From: Emergomyces orientalis
Taxonomy: Eukaryota > Ascomycota > Eurotiomycetes > Onygenales > Ajellomycetaceae
Assembly: GCA_002110485.1 (NCBI GenBank)
Contig: MOWL01000070.1
Span: 372,001-436,000 of the forward strand
Length of the DNA: 64,000 bases
Reading direction: 5' to 3'
Under the pieces are notes generated by a model. That model ran no database searches. It was not told the DNA's origin and worked only from the letters and a program-made list of their open reading frames with translations. Below are positions 34,009 to 44,367 of this stretch, one piece after another (position 1 is the first letter of the stretch; every line of letters starts with the position of its first letter). The translations under genes were made by a program, and so were the position numbers.

Positions 34009-36291
34009 CAGATGCGCTGCGGCGTGCCTTCTTCTCTTCCTACAGAATTCAAACCCAATTAGATATAGAGATATCGGACAAGGAGAAAGAAGAAAGAAAG
34101 CATGGACAATATCGCGGTAGAATGACAAGGGGGGCGGTTTTTTTTAATTTTTAATTTGGCAATGAAGTCGCAAGACATCATTATGCCTTTTTTTTGGTTT
34201 CGTTTTCCCCTGCCGCTTCCAAGGTTCGATAACGGACGGATGGATGGACAGGCTTTGGCGGTAATGGCCCATGGGATAGTTGGATGAAGCGGGAGAGCAT
34301 CAGGGTAGGGGATGATTAAGCTATATATTTAAAGTTAGTATCGGGGCGCGACTGTACGAGCCTTACATAGGATAAAAAAGTTGGTGTTGGGGCGGACGGA
34401 CGGAGGCCAACTTTTGTATACCTTGATTGAATTGATTTGGAGAGATATTTTCTTATTTATTTTTATTTATTTGCATACCTATTTGGGACATGTGAACGCC
34501 CTTCGGCATATCTAATATTTTACTTCTTTCTTATATATTTTACATTTCACCGGAATTATGAATACAAGGCAGCTTTGCTAGTTTTTAATTTTAAGAAAGG
34601 AGTGTGGCTTTGCTCTGGGCGGGAGATCTGCATTTTTTATATATATTTATTCGAGCCAGGGAGCTGCTTTTAGCATATAACTACAGGAGGGACTAAAATG
34701 TTGGAGGGTTAAGTCTCAATGAATGTTCCTAATGCAGAAAAATTGGCATCAAATAATCAAGAAATACAAAACGTGTTTTTTCCTTCACTCCATAGCTTAT
34801 TCCCTGGATAGTAAGTTACCAGAAGGCCGTTTCCATAATATTGCTGTTTGCGCTAGTTATAGTTCAATGGCATATATTTTTCGCCTTAGCCAGACCAAGC
34901 TGGGCAGCCAGACACCAGTTTGAGTCCTTGAAGCAACCATCCTCTCCTCCTCCGCCACGACCACAACCATCTATCTCTCGAACTCAACCACGACCAAACT
35001 CCACGAGAAACACCACCCTCCAAACCGCTCTCAGCATCACCAACAAAATCTAACACTACAGTACAGCTTTACTATTCTCCAGTCGTGCGACTAAAACGAA
35101 ATACCCACCCGTCTCTCTCCTGCAAACAACACCTCTTGCTCTGTACCCGCGTTCGCCTCCGTAGCATCCATCCATTTTACCCCCTCGCCATCACCAACAT
35201 CAGATTCCCAGTCCTCCTCCGCCGCTTCGAACGAAAAATAGAAGTCTTTTACAACTTCCATCACAACGCTCTTCTCCCTGTGAAACAAAAAAAAAAAAAG
35301 AGAAACAAAAGTCTCCCCCCCCCCCCCCCCCGGTAATCGATAATTCCGTTTTCATATCCTCTCCCGCTATCTCCCCCTCCCTCCTCCTCATCCTCTCGAA
35401 GGCCATTCATCCATTTCACATCCACGCTACCCGGTTACCAAAACCACCCACCGGCTCCGACGACGACAACAATAACACCATTGCCCGCCCCGACTTCATC
35501 GGCCGATCCCGTTTAGAACGGCTTTATCTATCCCGTTTTGACCGGTTATAAGATCTGCATACTATAACTTGACCCCTTCCCCCCTGGGTGGTTTTATTCG
35601 ATACTCTGGCAGGATTCTAAACATCCCACCTGGGTGGGCGGAGGCCTTCAGGCCTTCTCGCAGAGCCTGGCCCTGGCGGGAGGCGAGGGCGTGAGGTGTT
35701 AAAACGCTCAGACTTAGTTTTTGACCCGGGGCCGCAACTGAGAATTTTTTGTTAAAAGAACATAAGAAAATAAGGGCTCTTGTTCTGGAGGGAAAAAGGG
35801 ATAAGTGGAGGGGGTTAAATACGGGGTTTTCACAATACAAAAGACAAGAGAAAAACGATTGGTGAAAAAGAGAGATCGTCATATACAGCAAAAAGGAGGG
35901 GAAATAATAACCAAAAGGACCGGTTTACAGGATTACCCTTATTTTATTCTTCTTTCTGTGTTTTTTTCTTTTTCTTTTATTTATTTCATTTTTCCTCTTT
36001 CGGTTTTCTGTTCTCTTGTTGCAAGAGTTATTTGACGGGAGGTCTATTTGTTTTCGATCTCGGGTTCAAATTGATATATTCTTTGCTTCGCTTCCTGTTT
36101 GCCGCCCTGGACCTTCACTTCCGGGTTCGTTGAACCAGCTACGGATGCTTACTTTGGGGAATTAGTGTTGTTCGCGGTCTTCCTCCCCCTTTCCCATTTC
36201 TCCCTTTACCCCACCTCCTAATACACTGCTCCTCAGAGCATTTTCTCTACATCGGTGTGTGGATTTTGCTACTCCGTGGTGGTCATTGGGA
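34009..36291. other. intergenic region upstream of the retropepsin-like gene
   Basis: About 2.3 kb without a supported gene. Contains A13 at 35287-35299 and C17 at 35315-35331, then pyrimidine-rich DNA up to 36240 typical of a fungal promoter or leader. Small frames at 34841-35406 are in low-complexity sequence and are not called. Confidence 0.55.
35315..35331. repeat. poly(C) run of 17 bases
   Basis: Uninterrupted C tract 28 bases after the start of an A13 run, about 960 bp upstream of the retropepsin-like gene start. Confidence 0.9.
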
Positions 36292-38373
36292 ATGGACGCG
36301 CAATACCCGTTTGCATCAAGAGAAGACATCTGGCGTGTTCAGGAGGAGGTTAAAGACCTCTTTGCAGCCCAACTCGAGCACGGAGAGCGGATATCGAGAT
36401 TGGAACGGCGTCGGGACGACGATGCCAGGATGAAGAGTGTTTGGGGCCCGTTATCTCCCTTTCCGGGGTCTATTGGCACCGCGCACCATCAGGGTAAGTC
36501 ATCATGCAAAAGAAACCCTACAAAGTGGGAGAACGCATATAGCTTTTAATTTAACACTGTTGGATATCTGTTACTAACCCTATCGCTGGATTTAGAATCA
36601 GCCTTCAATCCGACTGCTGAGCCTTTTAAGGGGTTCGATCAATCACACCATCACGGGCTGACGGGAGCGCTACATCTGGAAAACGAGGAGGAACCTCGTC
36701 GCGGGGCTTCACGGGCAAACAGTGTACGATTCGACGAGAGTTCGATGTATTATAGCCAAGCAAACAGATCAACGACGGAGCTCCTCCCATTGAGAACTGG
36801 CAGCGGACTGGGAAGCCATCCACTGACGGAGCGTTCGTTTTCTCATAGATCTGACGGGAAACAAAGCTCTTCTGGCCAATCGCACCATTCCGCACGCACC
36901 AATAGCCTGGGATTGGAAGCGTCTCGCTTGCTTGGTGGTGGTGGGAATGGGACTTCATCCACGAGTAATACTCCCTTGCCACCACCTCCCGGACTTTTTA
37001 TCCTGGGTCCCGTCCCGTGCATTATTCGTTGTTGGCTTACGACAAACTTCTCCAATGACTCGCTACTTTACGCTGCAGTGTGCACGGGGTCTTACCGCTC
37101 AGCCATCAGCGATCGGATGGTGCAGATGCTAGGACTTGAGGAAGAGGCAGCAGAGGAGGATGGTGTTCGAGTTATCAAACTTCCAGTCTACCTTCCCGAG
37201 GCCAGTGTTTATCAGCCATCGTCTCGTGGTGGGAGCCCAGTCCCCCAGCTGCCTGCGTTGACCGTTCGATTTATCATTCGCGGCCCAGACCCGAGTGACA
37301 AGAGCATCCAGATCTTCCTTGGCAGCGATGTCCTCCGCGCGCACAACGCCGATATTCTATTCTCACAAGACAAGATGCTCATTGTCGATGACGAGCGCAA
37401 CAAAATCTCAATTCCACTGGTTCGCCCGGAGGATGATTCTACTTTCAGAAATCTAGCTACTGGCCCTGAGGCTACCCTTGCGCCAACATCAGCGCTGTAC
37501 AACGGGACTGCTAACGACAAGGGAAATGGTCATCTAACGACGAACGGGGACCAGACCACCACTGAACGTCCAATGTCTGCGGGCCACGACAACCTCACAT
37601 CCTCGGACAAGGCTGATACATCCACCACCCTAATTGGCCGCACCTCGTCAGATTCCTTCGACATCCCGGGACGAAAACCCGTGCGTTCCCCCGCGAGCCA
37701 TTTCGCCGACGACTCTTCCGACAATAACAGCCCAGACCAGCCCCATCGTCCCAAATCCAGCACGGGGGACCGCACCTTCGCGGGCACGCCAACCTCATCT
37801 GCGAAAACAGAAGGTAGTGGCGTTTGGGGACCCTGGCGTCGCGAGACCACTGGGAGCAAGGGGGAGAATACTGGAACCGGAACCACAACGGGACCAACGA
37901 TGACATCAACCGGCGCAAGCATAAGCAGCAGCACCAGCAGCCCCTTCATGTCCGCCTACCAGCGCTCAACCAGAACACGGAACATGAAGATCTTGAAACC
38001 GACCAAGTCGACCTCGTCAGTAAGCACGTCATCTAGACAGGTCTCCTCCAGCGCTGCTGGCACTCCTACAACAACGACTATAGCGGGAAGCACAACAGGG
38101 TCGTCTGGATTTGGTAATGCCTCGCGTGTTTCCGCTGAGCACCGCGCTGGCACCATTGGCGATGGACATGATCATATGACGTCCTCGTCCCATAATGCAG
38201 GGCCGACGACGAATGGGACTGGCAGTGGGAAACCCTCATCTAACGATGGAGGTGGGAGTGGTGCAGGGCCGTGGTCTGGCAAATCGCGTTCAGCGAATCC
38301 TGTAGGCGGGGCGTCGGCGTTTGGATGGTTAAATTCATCGCAGCGGAAGAGAGATGGGATGGGTTCTGAGTGA
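36292..38373 (+). CDS. unknown protein with a retropepsin-like region lacking the catalytic Asp
   Basis: I do not recognise a named family. Two exons, 36292..36493 and 36596..38373 (659 aa), with GTAAGT...TTTAG splicing. The ATG at 36292 is the first in frame; upstream only GTG is available. Residues 1-70 (MDAQYPFASREDIWRVQEEV) are helical with a short coiled-coil look. Residues about 205-330 read like a retropepsin fold of the Ddi1 or retroviral protease type: CIIRCWLTTNFSN, then LLYAAVCTGSYRSAISDRM, where the Asp-Ser/Thr-Gly triad would fall but is C230-T231-G232. Later comes LTVRFIIRG followed by IQIFLGSDVLRAHNADILF, like the LLLGLDMLRRH segment of Ddi1. The C-terminal 300 residues are Ser/Thr/Gly/Asn-rich and disordered. 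Cysteine for Asp predicts no aspartic protease activity, so a binding or scaffold role is inferred. Fold assignment is by eye. Confidence 0.7.
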
Positions 38374-38887
38374 ATGGAATGATGGTGGATATATGACGAT
38401 ATGGATATGGATGGCATTCCTTTTCTTTTAAAGTAGCGTGGCTGAATGTATGAATGGGAATGTGATAGGCAGACATTCATATTTTGTGATAATAGTTTTA
38501 TGATGCTGAGTGAAATGGTAAAGAAGAAAGTGAAAGGTTAATCATAATTGCATTAATCTTTTATCCAATGAATTGTGCTGTCACATTCTTATACTACATC
38601 TTTCGTTTGGTTTGTCTTTCTAGGACAGCACATTTGGTTGCAATGGGTGTAGGCCAACAGTCCGTTTTTTCTCATCTACCCCAATGAGGGCCTCAACCTG
38701 TTCCAGGTGCCTTATACCAATGTAACGTATGTATCATCATACCTTTTTATTTCCAGGCATATTGAAATAAAATTGAAAATTGAAAATTAAAAATTAAAAA
38801 TAAATATAAATATAAAATAAAATAAAAATCCGAAATGCTCCATCAATTGCCATGTGGGTATAATCATTTAACTCCGTCTCTGAAACC
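38374..38887. other. convergent 3' region, A/T-rich
   Basis: About 510 bp between two genes ending towards each other. Bases 38764-38828 are a low-complexity A/T stretch of AAATTGAAAATT-type units. Confidence 0.6.
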
Positions 38888-40006
38888 TCACATCTTCCTC
38901 TCGAACCCCACAACTCTCAGCACAACTTCACCCTCCCTCGCCCATTCTTCCTTCACCTCCTCCCCAACCCAAGCAGAAACATCCTCCGAACCCACCCTCC
39001 TCCACTCCCCACCATTTTCTAAGTCATCACTGTCAATCGGGAAAAACGTATCGCATTCAAACCCATTTACGGCATTCTCCACTGCTACCACTTCCTCCTC
39101 TCCTACTGTGGAAGTTGTAGCCGTAGCCGTAGCATCATTTGATGGAGTTGGAGCGGGAGCAGGGCACCGCCTTACATCCGTCATAACAATTCTCATACCA
39201 GCCCCTGGTCCCCCGCTGTAGACAACGGGATCCAGTTTAAGGTTAAGAGCGGAAGCATATATTTCACCACCACCAATTACGAAGATATTCGCGAGATGGC
39301 GGGTGGAGTTGTGTGACAAGGGTCCCGGAGTGGGATTAGTCCGGAAAGCATCATAGAGTGCCGTTACGGCTGACTCGAGGCTATTTGCAACGAGAATGTC
39401 TGGAGTTTGGGTGTCTTCGGTTTTTGTCAACGATGGCGTAGATGTATCATTACCACCCGCACTCCCAGCGGAGCTTGGAAAACTTCCCCCCTCCTTTCCC
39501 CTCTTCTCTTTCTCCCTCTCCCTCTCCCTCTCCCTTGCCGCCTTCCATTCCCCTTCAATTCGACCCCTCTCCTTCCCCGATCGGTCACGCGTCACGACGA
39601 CATTTATACGGCCAGGTAACGGCCGAAAACGCGCCGGGAGGGAGTCATATGTCTTCCGGCCCATTATTACCGCGTTTACTGCACTTACGCATTTGGTTTC
39701 TGGTGCCGGTGACGGTGACGGGCGAGGAGGTGGGGTACGCGTTGTGACGCGCGAGAAGAAGGTCATGTCCGTTCTTATGCGGGGCCAGGGGAGGGTCCCG
39801 GCATGGCCGATTCCTAGGCGGCGGCGGTGGTGTGTAGGGGAGGAGGAAGGGTTTGAGGGAGAATTGGAGATGGAAGCAGAAGTTATTATGGGGGTTGTGG
39901 CGACGATAAGGGTTAGAGGGGGGTGGGAATGGAGGAGGGCGCGGGTGGAGGTGGTGAGTGAGGGGGCCATTGTTTCCGTGTCGGTGCCGGGAGGGGGTGT
40001 GGGCAT
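38888..40006 (-). CDS. DFR1: dihydrofolate reductase with low-complexity inserts
   Basis: Reduces dihydrofolate to tetrahydrofolate with NADPH, needed for thymidylate and purine synthesis; target of antifolates. Intronless, 372 aa against about 190-230 usual. Family motifs in order: LTLIVATTPI (strand A), GIGHAGTLPWPRIRTDMTFFSRVT (substrate loop), NAVIMGRKTYDSLPARFRPLPGRINVVVTRD (cofactor region), IFVIGGGEIYASAL (Gly-Gly motif), RIVMTDV and CDTFFPI. The acid that protonates the pterin is not at the expected aligned spot by eye and should be checked. Extra length comes from a Ser/Pro-rich insert near residues 45-60, a Pro-rich one near 90, an Arg/Glu-rich one near 155-200 coded by a CTCTCC repeat, and one near 290. 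Met13 (39970) is an alternative start. MED22 lies 528 bp upstream in the same direction. Confidence 0.92.
   Translation of the reverse strand: MPTPPPGTDTETMAPSLTTSTRALLHSHPPLTLIVATTPIITSASISNSPSNPSSSPTHHRRRLGIGHAGTLPWPRIRTDMTFFSRVTTRTPPPRPSPSPAPETKCVSAVNAVIMGRKTYDSLPARFRPLPGRINVVVTRDRSGKERGRIEGEWKAAREREREREKEKRGKEGGSFPSSAGSAGGNDTSTPSLTKTEDTQTPDILVANSLESAVTALYDAFRTNPTPGPLSHNSTRHLANIFVIGGGEIYASALNLKLDPVVYSGGPGAGMRIVMTDVRRCPAPAPTPSNDATATATTSTVGEEEVVAVENAVNGFECDTFFPIDSDDLENGGEWRRVGSEDVSAWVGEEVKEEWAREGEVVLRVVGFERKM
39503..39536 (-). repeat. CTCTCC-type repeat coding an Arg/Glu run in DHFR
   Basis: A CCCTCT hexamer repeat on the plus strand reads as alternating Arg-Glu on the coding strand (AREREREREKEKRGKE). 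It is a likely surface loop of variable length. Confidence 0.85.
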
Positions 40007-40534
40007 TGTTATTGGCGTTTGATATTTGAAATGCGAGTATTACGGATTGGGATTTGAGTTGAGATTGGCGAGGAAGAGGAGAAACCGGGAATTGTTGATG
40101 GTGGGTGTTGTGGATGGTGTTGATTTGGTGGGGTTGTTGATTTTATGGTGATGGGATGGTGCGGGGTGGAGAGCTCGTTTCCTCTCTGGGAAAACATGAA
40201 GCTGCTTAGGTGGGGAGAAACACAACAAAATGCAATGGGATATGATAATTAAGGTTTAAGCGCAATTATTTATTTACAGGTTGTTGAATTTTTTCATTTG
40301 AGGGTATCTTTGCTCTAAATATCATTATTTTTTAGATTGAAAATTGAAACGCAAAAAACAACTTGTCCAACGCCGATCCCCTTCCTACCCCAATGCAATA
40401 CGTACATAACTCCAACGCAGCACGATATAATAATCCCATTCTCCAAAAGACATCCAGCCTATATCAAAGAAAGGAAAATGGTAGAGCGATTGCGCGAGCA
40501 CAACCCGCGCTGGCACTTCCCATAACTATTCAAA
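40007..40534. other. upstream region of DHFR, downstream of MED22
   Basis: About 530 bp. On the DHFR strand it includes CCACCA- and CAACA-rich stretches near 40050-40170, probably 5' leader. No separate gene. Confidence 0.55.
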
Positions 40535-41223
40535 CTATTCCATTTTCAAAACCGTCCCATTTTCAATTGCTTTCTTGACCGTCTGCGCATCCCTCTCTAG
40601 GCCCTCCCTCCTCTGCACATCCCTCTCGTCTTCACCAAGGGTATCCAATTTGCCAAAAAGCCAGGTTTCTTTCATTGAGCGTGTTAACGAGAGGATATCC
40701 TCTGCGGCGCGAATCTGGGCGAGTGAAAACAGCAGCAGTTAGCGTTTATGCGTTCGGAATCTGTGTTTTTTCCTATTGTGTACATTGCGTGGTATTTTCG
40801 GGGAGTGAAGGAAGGGCGAAAACTAGTGGAAAATACGGACAAGAGCAGTAGACTCGACATCTAGCTGATACGTTTCGATGGCCGTGGATGTGAAGCTTGT
40901 ATTATCGACCTGATATTTTTTAATTAAGCGGTTAGTGCCCATTCATTATTCTTGTAAATTTGTATAATGTTTTTTCGCTTCCTGTGCGTAGGGCATATTT
41001 GCATATCGGGTATTAGCTCACCGTTGCGGTCGCCATGATATTCTCGAATCGTTGTAGGAGCTGCGCGATGTTGGTGTTTATTCGGGCTGTTTCCATGGAT
41101 GGACATACATCATACTGATTTAGCCAGAGACTTTCAATTGAGAGAATAAATGAGGAGGCGAATCGCAGAGGAGAGGGGATTCTGACCTTGCAAAGCTCGG
41201 GAGGTGGGCTGCTGAGGGTCCAT
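40535..41223 (-). CDS. MED22: Mediator subunit 22 (Srb6/Surf5)
   Basis: Med22 is a head-module subunit of Mediator, the bridge between activators and RNA polymerase II. Four exons: 41223..41187 (37 nt), 41086..41022 (65 nt), 40909..40841 (69 nt) and 40714..40535, giving 116 aa. Family sequence emerges only after splicing: MDPQQPTSRALQARINTNIA, then QLLQRFENIMATA, AIETYQLDVESTALIRAAED and ILSLTRSMKETWLFGKLDTL. The protein is nearly all helical, as expected for Med22, and ends NGTVLKME. The donor of intron 3 (GTCCGT) is weak; a small shift there would change one or two residues. The gene was not visible as a long open frame because every exon is short. Confidence 0.88.
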
Positions 41224-41864
41224 GGCAAGGGGGTTGAGGAATTGTCAGTGATGCTCCTGATGAAATGGTGGGGGAGGAGCCGCATCGTGGAGGTCTCACA
41301 ACTCGGGGAAGCCAGAATGGATATCACGTGATTAATATACCTCCTGCTGGAACGGGTGAGATGTACAACAGCTGGAAACCTGGGATAGGGAACAGGATAT
41401 TGGGAATGGAAATTACAGTAATTATTCTGATGGCATGTATAATAGCTATGATTCTATGAAGTAACAACGTGATCCCCCGCTTTTAACCAGTTTGTGTGGC
41501 ATACCAATTACCTCAATGGTCCCCCCGTCTTAATGCACCACCTCCTTTAGTCCTCCACGCAAGATTGCAGTGAACTCATAAATCTTCGGAATGATCCAAA
41601 ACCTCAATTATACATACATATACTGAGTTGGTTTGGTAGGGAGCAACTCAGCAGCCGGGCCTGTCCCGACAATTCAAGGACAAAGACAAACATGTCCTCG
41701 TGGACTGAGGGGTTGCCTTTCACGTTGTACAACGGCCCAGAGATCCACCATATAGCTTGCTCTAAGTTCGCAGGGGAGCGCGCATGCGCGCATGGGGATG
41801 TTTTGTTCGTATTATTTCTATATGTACAATGAGTGTATTCCAATGTCGCCAATGGAAACACGGG
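41224..41864. other. intergenic region between MED22 and CWC15
   Basis: About 640 bp containing the MED22 upstream region and the CWC15 3' flank. A frame at 41604-41861 on the minus strand has no recognisable motif and is not called. Confidence 0.5.
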
Positions 41865-43010
41865 CTACCGCACGTATTTAGACTAAACGAGACAATGTTA
41901 GCGAACCATTAACAACCTGCTTTAGGCCCTGGAAAAGATAATACCATGAAGCGTTTGTGGAAATCGGAACGTAACAAATCCTAAAATGGATAATTGGTCA
42001 GCCATTTCTCCTTCGAGCCATGCAGCGACGCGGATATAAGTCATACGTTAACAAATTCTTTCTTCCCTCTATTCTCCGTGCCGCGGGCTTGATTTCTAAA
42101 GACAACATCATCGTCCCATCTCCGCTTAACGTGGAAATCCTGTGGGTTAAGCAACGGGTTGCCTCGTGCGATATCGACCTCACGCTTCTCCTGTTCTTGC
42201 GCTTCTCGCTCTTGTTCCTACAGCAGTTCGTGTTAGCATACACCAGCTGCCCCACTCATCAGAGCTTGTCATGGTGTACAAACCTCCTTTGCCTTCTGCT
42301 CAGCCCGTTCCCTCTTAATCTTTTCCAATTCCCGCATTAATTCCGCGGTTTCATCTTCGTCGTCATCACTATTATGCTATCAGCATCAGTCTTCTCAGCG
42401 AGCAACACCTGGGCGCGTCACCTACCTCTCTTCTTCACTACTATCGCTCTCTGACCCATCTGAATCTGCATCTATATCTCGCGTTTCCTCTAATATTCGC
42501 CGCCTCTTAGCTTCCCGGTCCTCTATTTCGCCATTCTCGTCTTCACTTGGGCCATTCTCGAGCTGACGTTTCGGCATGGATGGCTCGATCGCAGCGGTAG
42601 ATGATGGAGATGCCGCCGATTTATCTTGGGAAATGCCCTTCTTGGCAAAATGGGCGGCCTCAGCTTTCAAGAGCTCAGCTCTCAGATCGCGTTTCTCGTC
42701 CGCATCGCCACCTTGGCCGGGTTTTCTATTAACATCAGGAGGTTAGAGACTCCAGGAAGTGTTACGGGAAGGATGGGACGAAGGGAATGCCATACCTGGT
42801 TTTCAGTAATGTATGCGCAGGGAGAAGACGTTGGTGATAGGCGGGGCCTCTTAAAGCCTCCTTGCCTCGTGCCTATTCAAAGTGTGAGCTTGTTGCACTT
42901 TCGCCATTGTTACGGAGGGAGCTTACCGGATCGAAAGTCGGCCTATGGGCTGGGAGAGAATCAGTAACTGAGTTTCATTAAAATACGGATGCTATACATA
43001 CCTGTAGTCA
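41865..43010 (-). CDS. CWC15: pre-mRNA splicing factor Cwc15 (Cwf15)
   Basis: Cwc15 is a component of the NineTeen-related spliceosome core. Eight exons: 43010..43001 (10 nt), 42949..42927 (23 nt), 42872..42796, 42725..42426, 42368..42284, 42217..42047, 41980..41945 (36 nt) and 41882..41865 (18 nt), giving 239 aa. Spliced, the N-terminus reads MTTAHRPTFDPARGKEALRG. A middle acidic/KR-rich region follows (ETRDIDADSDGSESDSSEEE) and then a Glu/Arg coiled-coil stretch. The conserved C-terminus is NPLLNPQDFHVKRRWDDDVV, FRNQARGTENRGKKEFVND and LLRSDFHKRFMSKYVR. The match over both ends, with consensus-like splice sites throughout, makes the many small exons convincing. Intron density is far above that of its neighbours. 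It shares a 291-bp divergent promoter with RRP45. Confidence 0.93.
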
Positions 43011-43301
43011 TGTTGGATCTCGCGGCGACGGTAAATCTAAAAAGACGTGTAAAAAATGGAAGAATAGGGCGTGTATACGTGCGAAGATTTGGGCCTTTGG
43101 TGGTTCTGTATAGGATCCTCAAATGTTGCTGCTGTTTGGTTGTTGGATAAAGGAAATGCCAAGAAATATACGTTTAGTCAGCAGAATTGCTCACGCATCA
43201 ACGTTTATCCGTTATCTAACTATTCAGAGCCTGCCCGTGGATTTTTGGATGACAGTCAACCTACTCCCTACCCATGGAATATTGGATAGAAACACCTGAG
43301 C
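43011..43301. promoter_or_regulatory. short divergent promoter of CWC15 (-) and RRP45 (+)
   Basis: Only 291 bp separate the two start codons, so both leaders and both promoters must fit here. No TATA box is evident. Both genes act in nuclear RNA processing, so co-expression would make sense. Confidence 0.6.
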
Positions 43302-44367
43302 ATGCCGAAGGAAGCTGATATTTCGGCTAACGAGCGCGCGTTTATCTTGGAAGCTCTCCATAAAAACGTGCGACTCGATGGCCGTGCTCTGGACCAGCTC
43401 CGCCCGTTGACAATGTCGTTCGGGGAGGAATACGGACATGTCAAGCTTCAATTAGGAAAAACCAGGTTCGTTCGAGACAGACGTACTACATAAATTTCGG
43501 TCTTTCTTCCAAAAAAATAAAAAATAAAAAGGCCTACTTATATGAGGTGATAATTGACATTGTGTTAGTGTCGTCGTGCGCATATCTGCGGAGGTGACCA
43601 TGCCCCGCTCTGAGCGAGAGAACGACGGAACTTTCACAGTCGCGGTGGAATTTAATGACATGGCTTCACCTGCCTACGAGACGGGGAGGTACGTTTATTT
43701 GTCTACTAACAGGGTGTCATTTATTCTCATTTTTTTCGAGTCATTGCTAATCCTTTTTTTCCCCTACAGGCAGTCGGAACTAGAAACACAGCTGGCGCGT
43801 ACCCTTGATAAGATAATCCGGCGGTCCAATGCGCTCGATACCGAATCGCTGTGCATTGCGGCGGGGAAAAACTGTTGGCATGTTCGGGCGGATGTACACG
43901 TCGTGGATTCAGACGGTGGACTGGTCGACAGCTGCTGCCTTGCCATCATGACGGGCCTGCTCCACTTCCGTCTACCGGAAGCAGTTGTTCGCGAGGGGCG
44001 GGTGACGGTCTACCGCCCAGAAGAAAAGGTCCCGTCACCTCTGAACCTGACTAAACTCCCGCTCTCCGCTACGTTCAATATGTACGATGAGGGCAGAATC
44101 ATTGTGCTAGACGCAACATCGAAGGAGGAAGCTGTTAGTGAAGGAAACCTCATCATTGCTCTCGATAAGACTGGCGAGATTGCTCTCTATACAAAACCAG
44201 ACGGAACTCCGGGAGATCCATTAAGCATGATTTCATGCTCGACTGTGGCACTGGCTAAGATTAAGGAGATGAGCAAGGTCATATCCACAAAGCTGGAGGA
44301 GGATTTGAAGATGCGTGAGCAGAAACGTCAAGGTGTTGCAGAATCAAGCGCTGCGAATGAAAGATAA
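43302..44367 (+). CDS. RRP45: exosome core subunit Rrp45 (RNase PH-like)
   Basis: One of the six RNase PH-fold ring subunits of the RNA exosome, which processes and degrades RNA 3'-5'; the ring is structural in fungi and catalysis comes from associated subunits. Three exons, 43302..43465, 43569..43688 and 43770..44367 (293 aa), with donors GTTCGT (weak) and GTACGT. The start MPKEADISANERAFILEALH leads to NVRLDGRALDQLRPL, the family opening. Later are EVTMPRSERENDGTF, SLCIAAGKNCWHVRADVHVVDSDGG (split ring motif), AIMTGLLHFRLPE and, near the C-terminus, IALYTKPDGTPGDPLSM. Length and order fit Rrp45 better than Rrp42 or Rrp43. Confidence 0.88.

Noticed and set aside
36259..36291. Upstream extension of the retropepsin-like protein
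   Set aside because: It would need a GTG start; the first ATG in frame is at 36292 and gives a sensible N-terminus.
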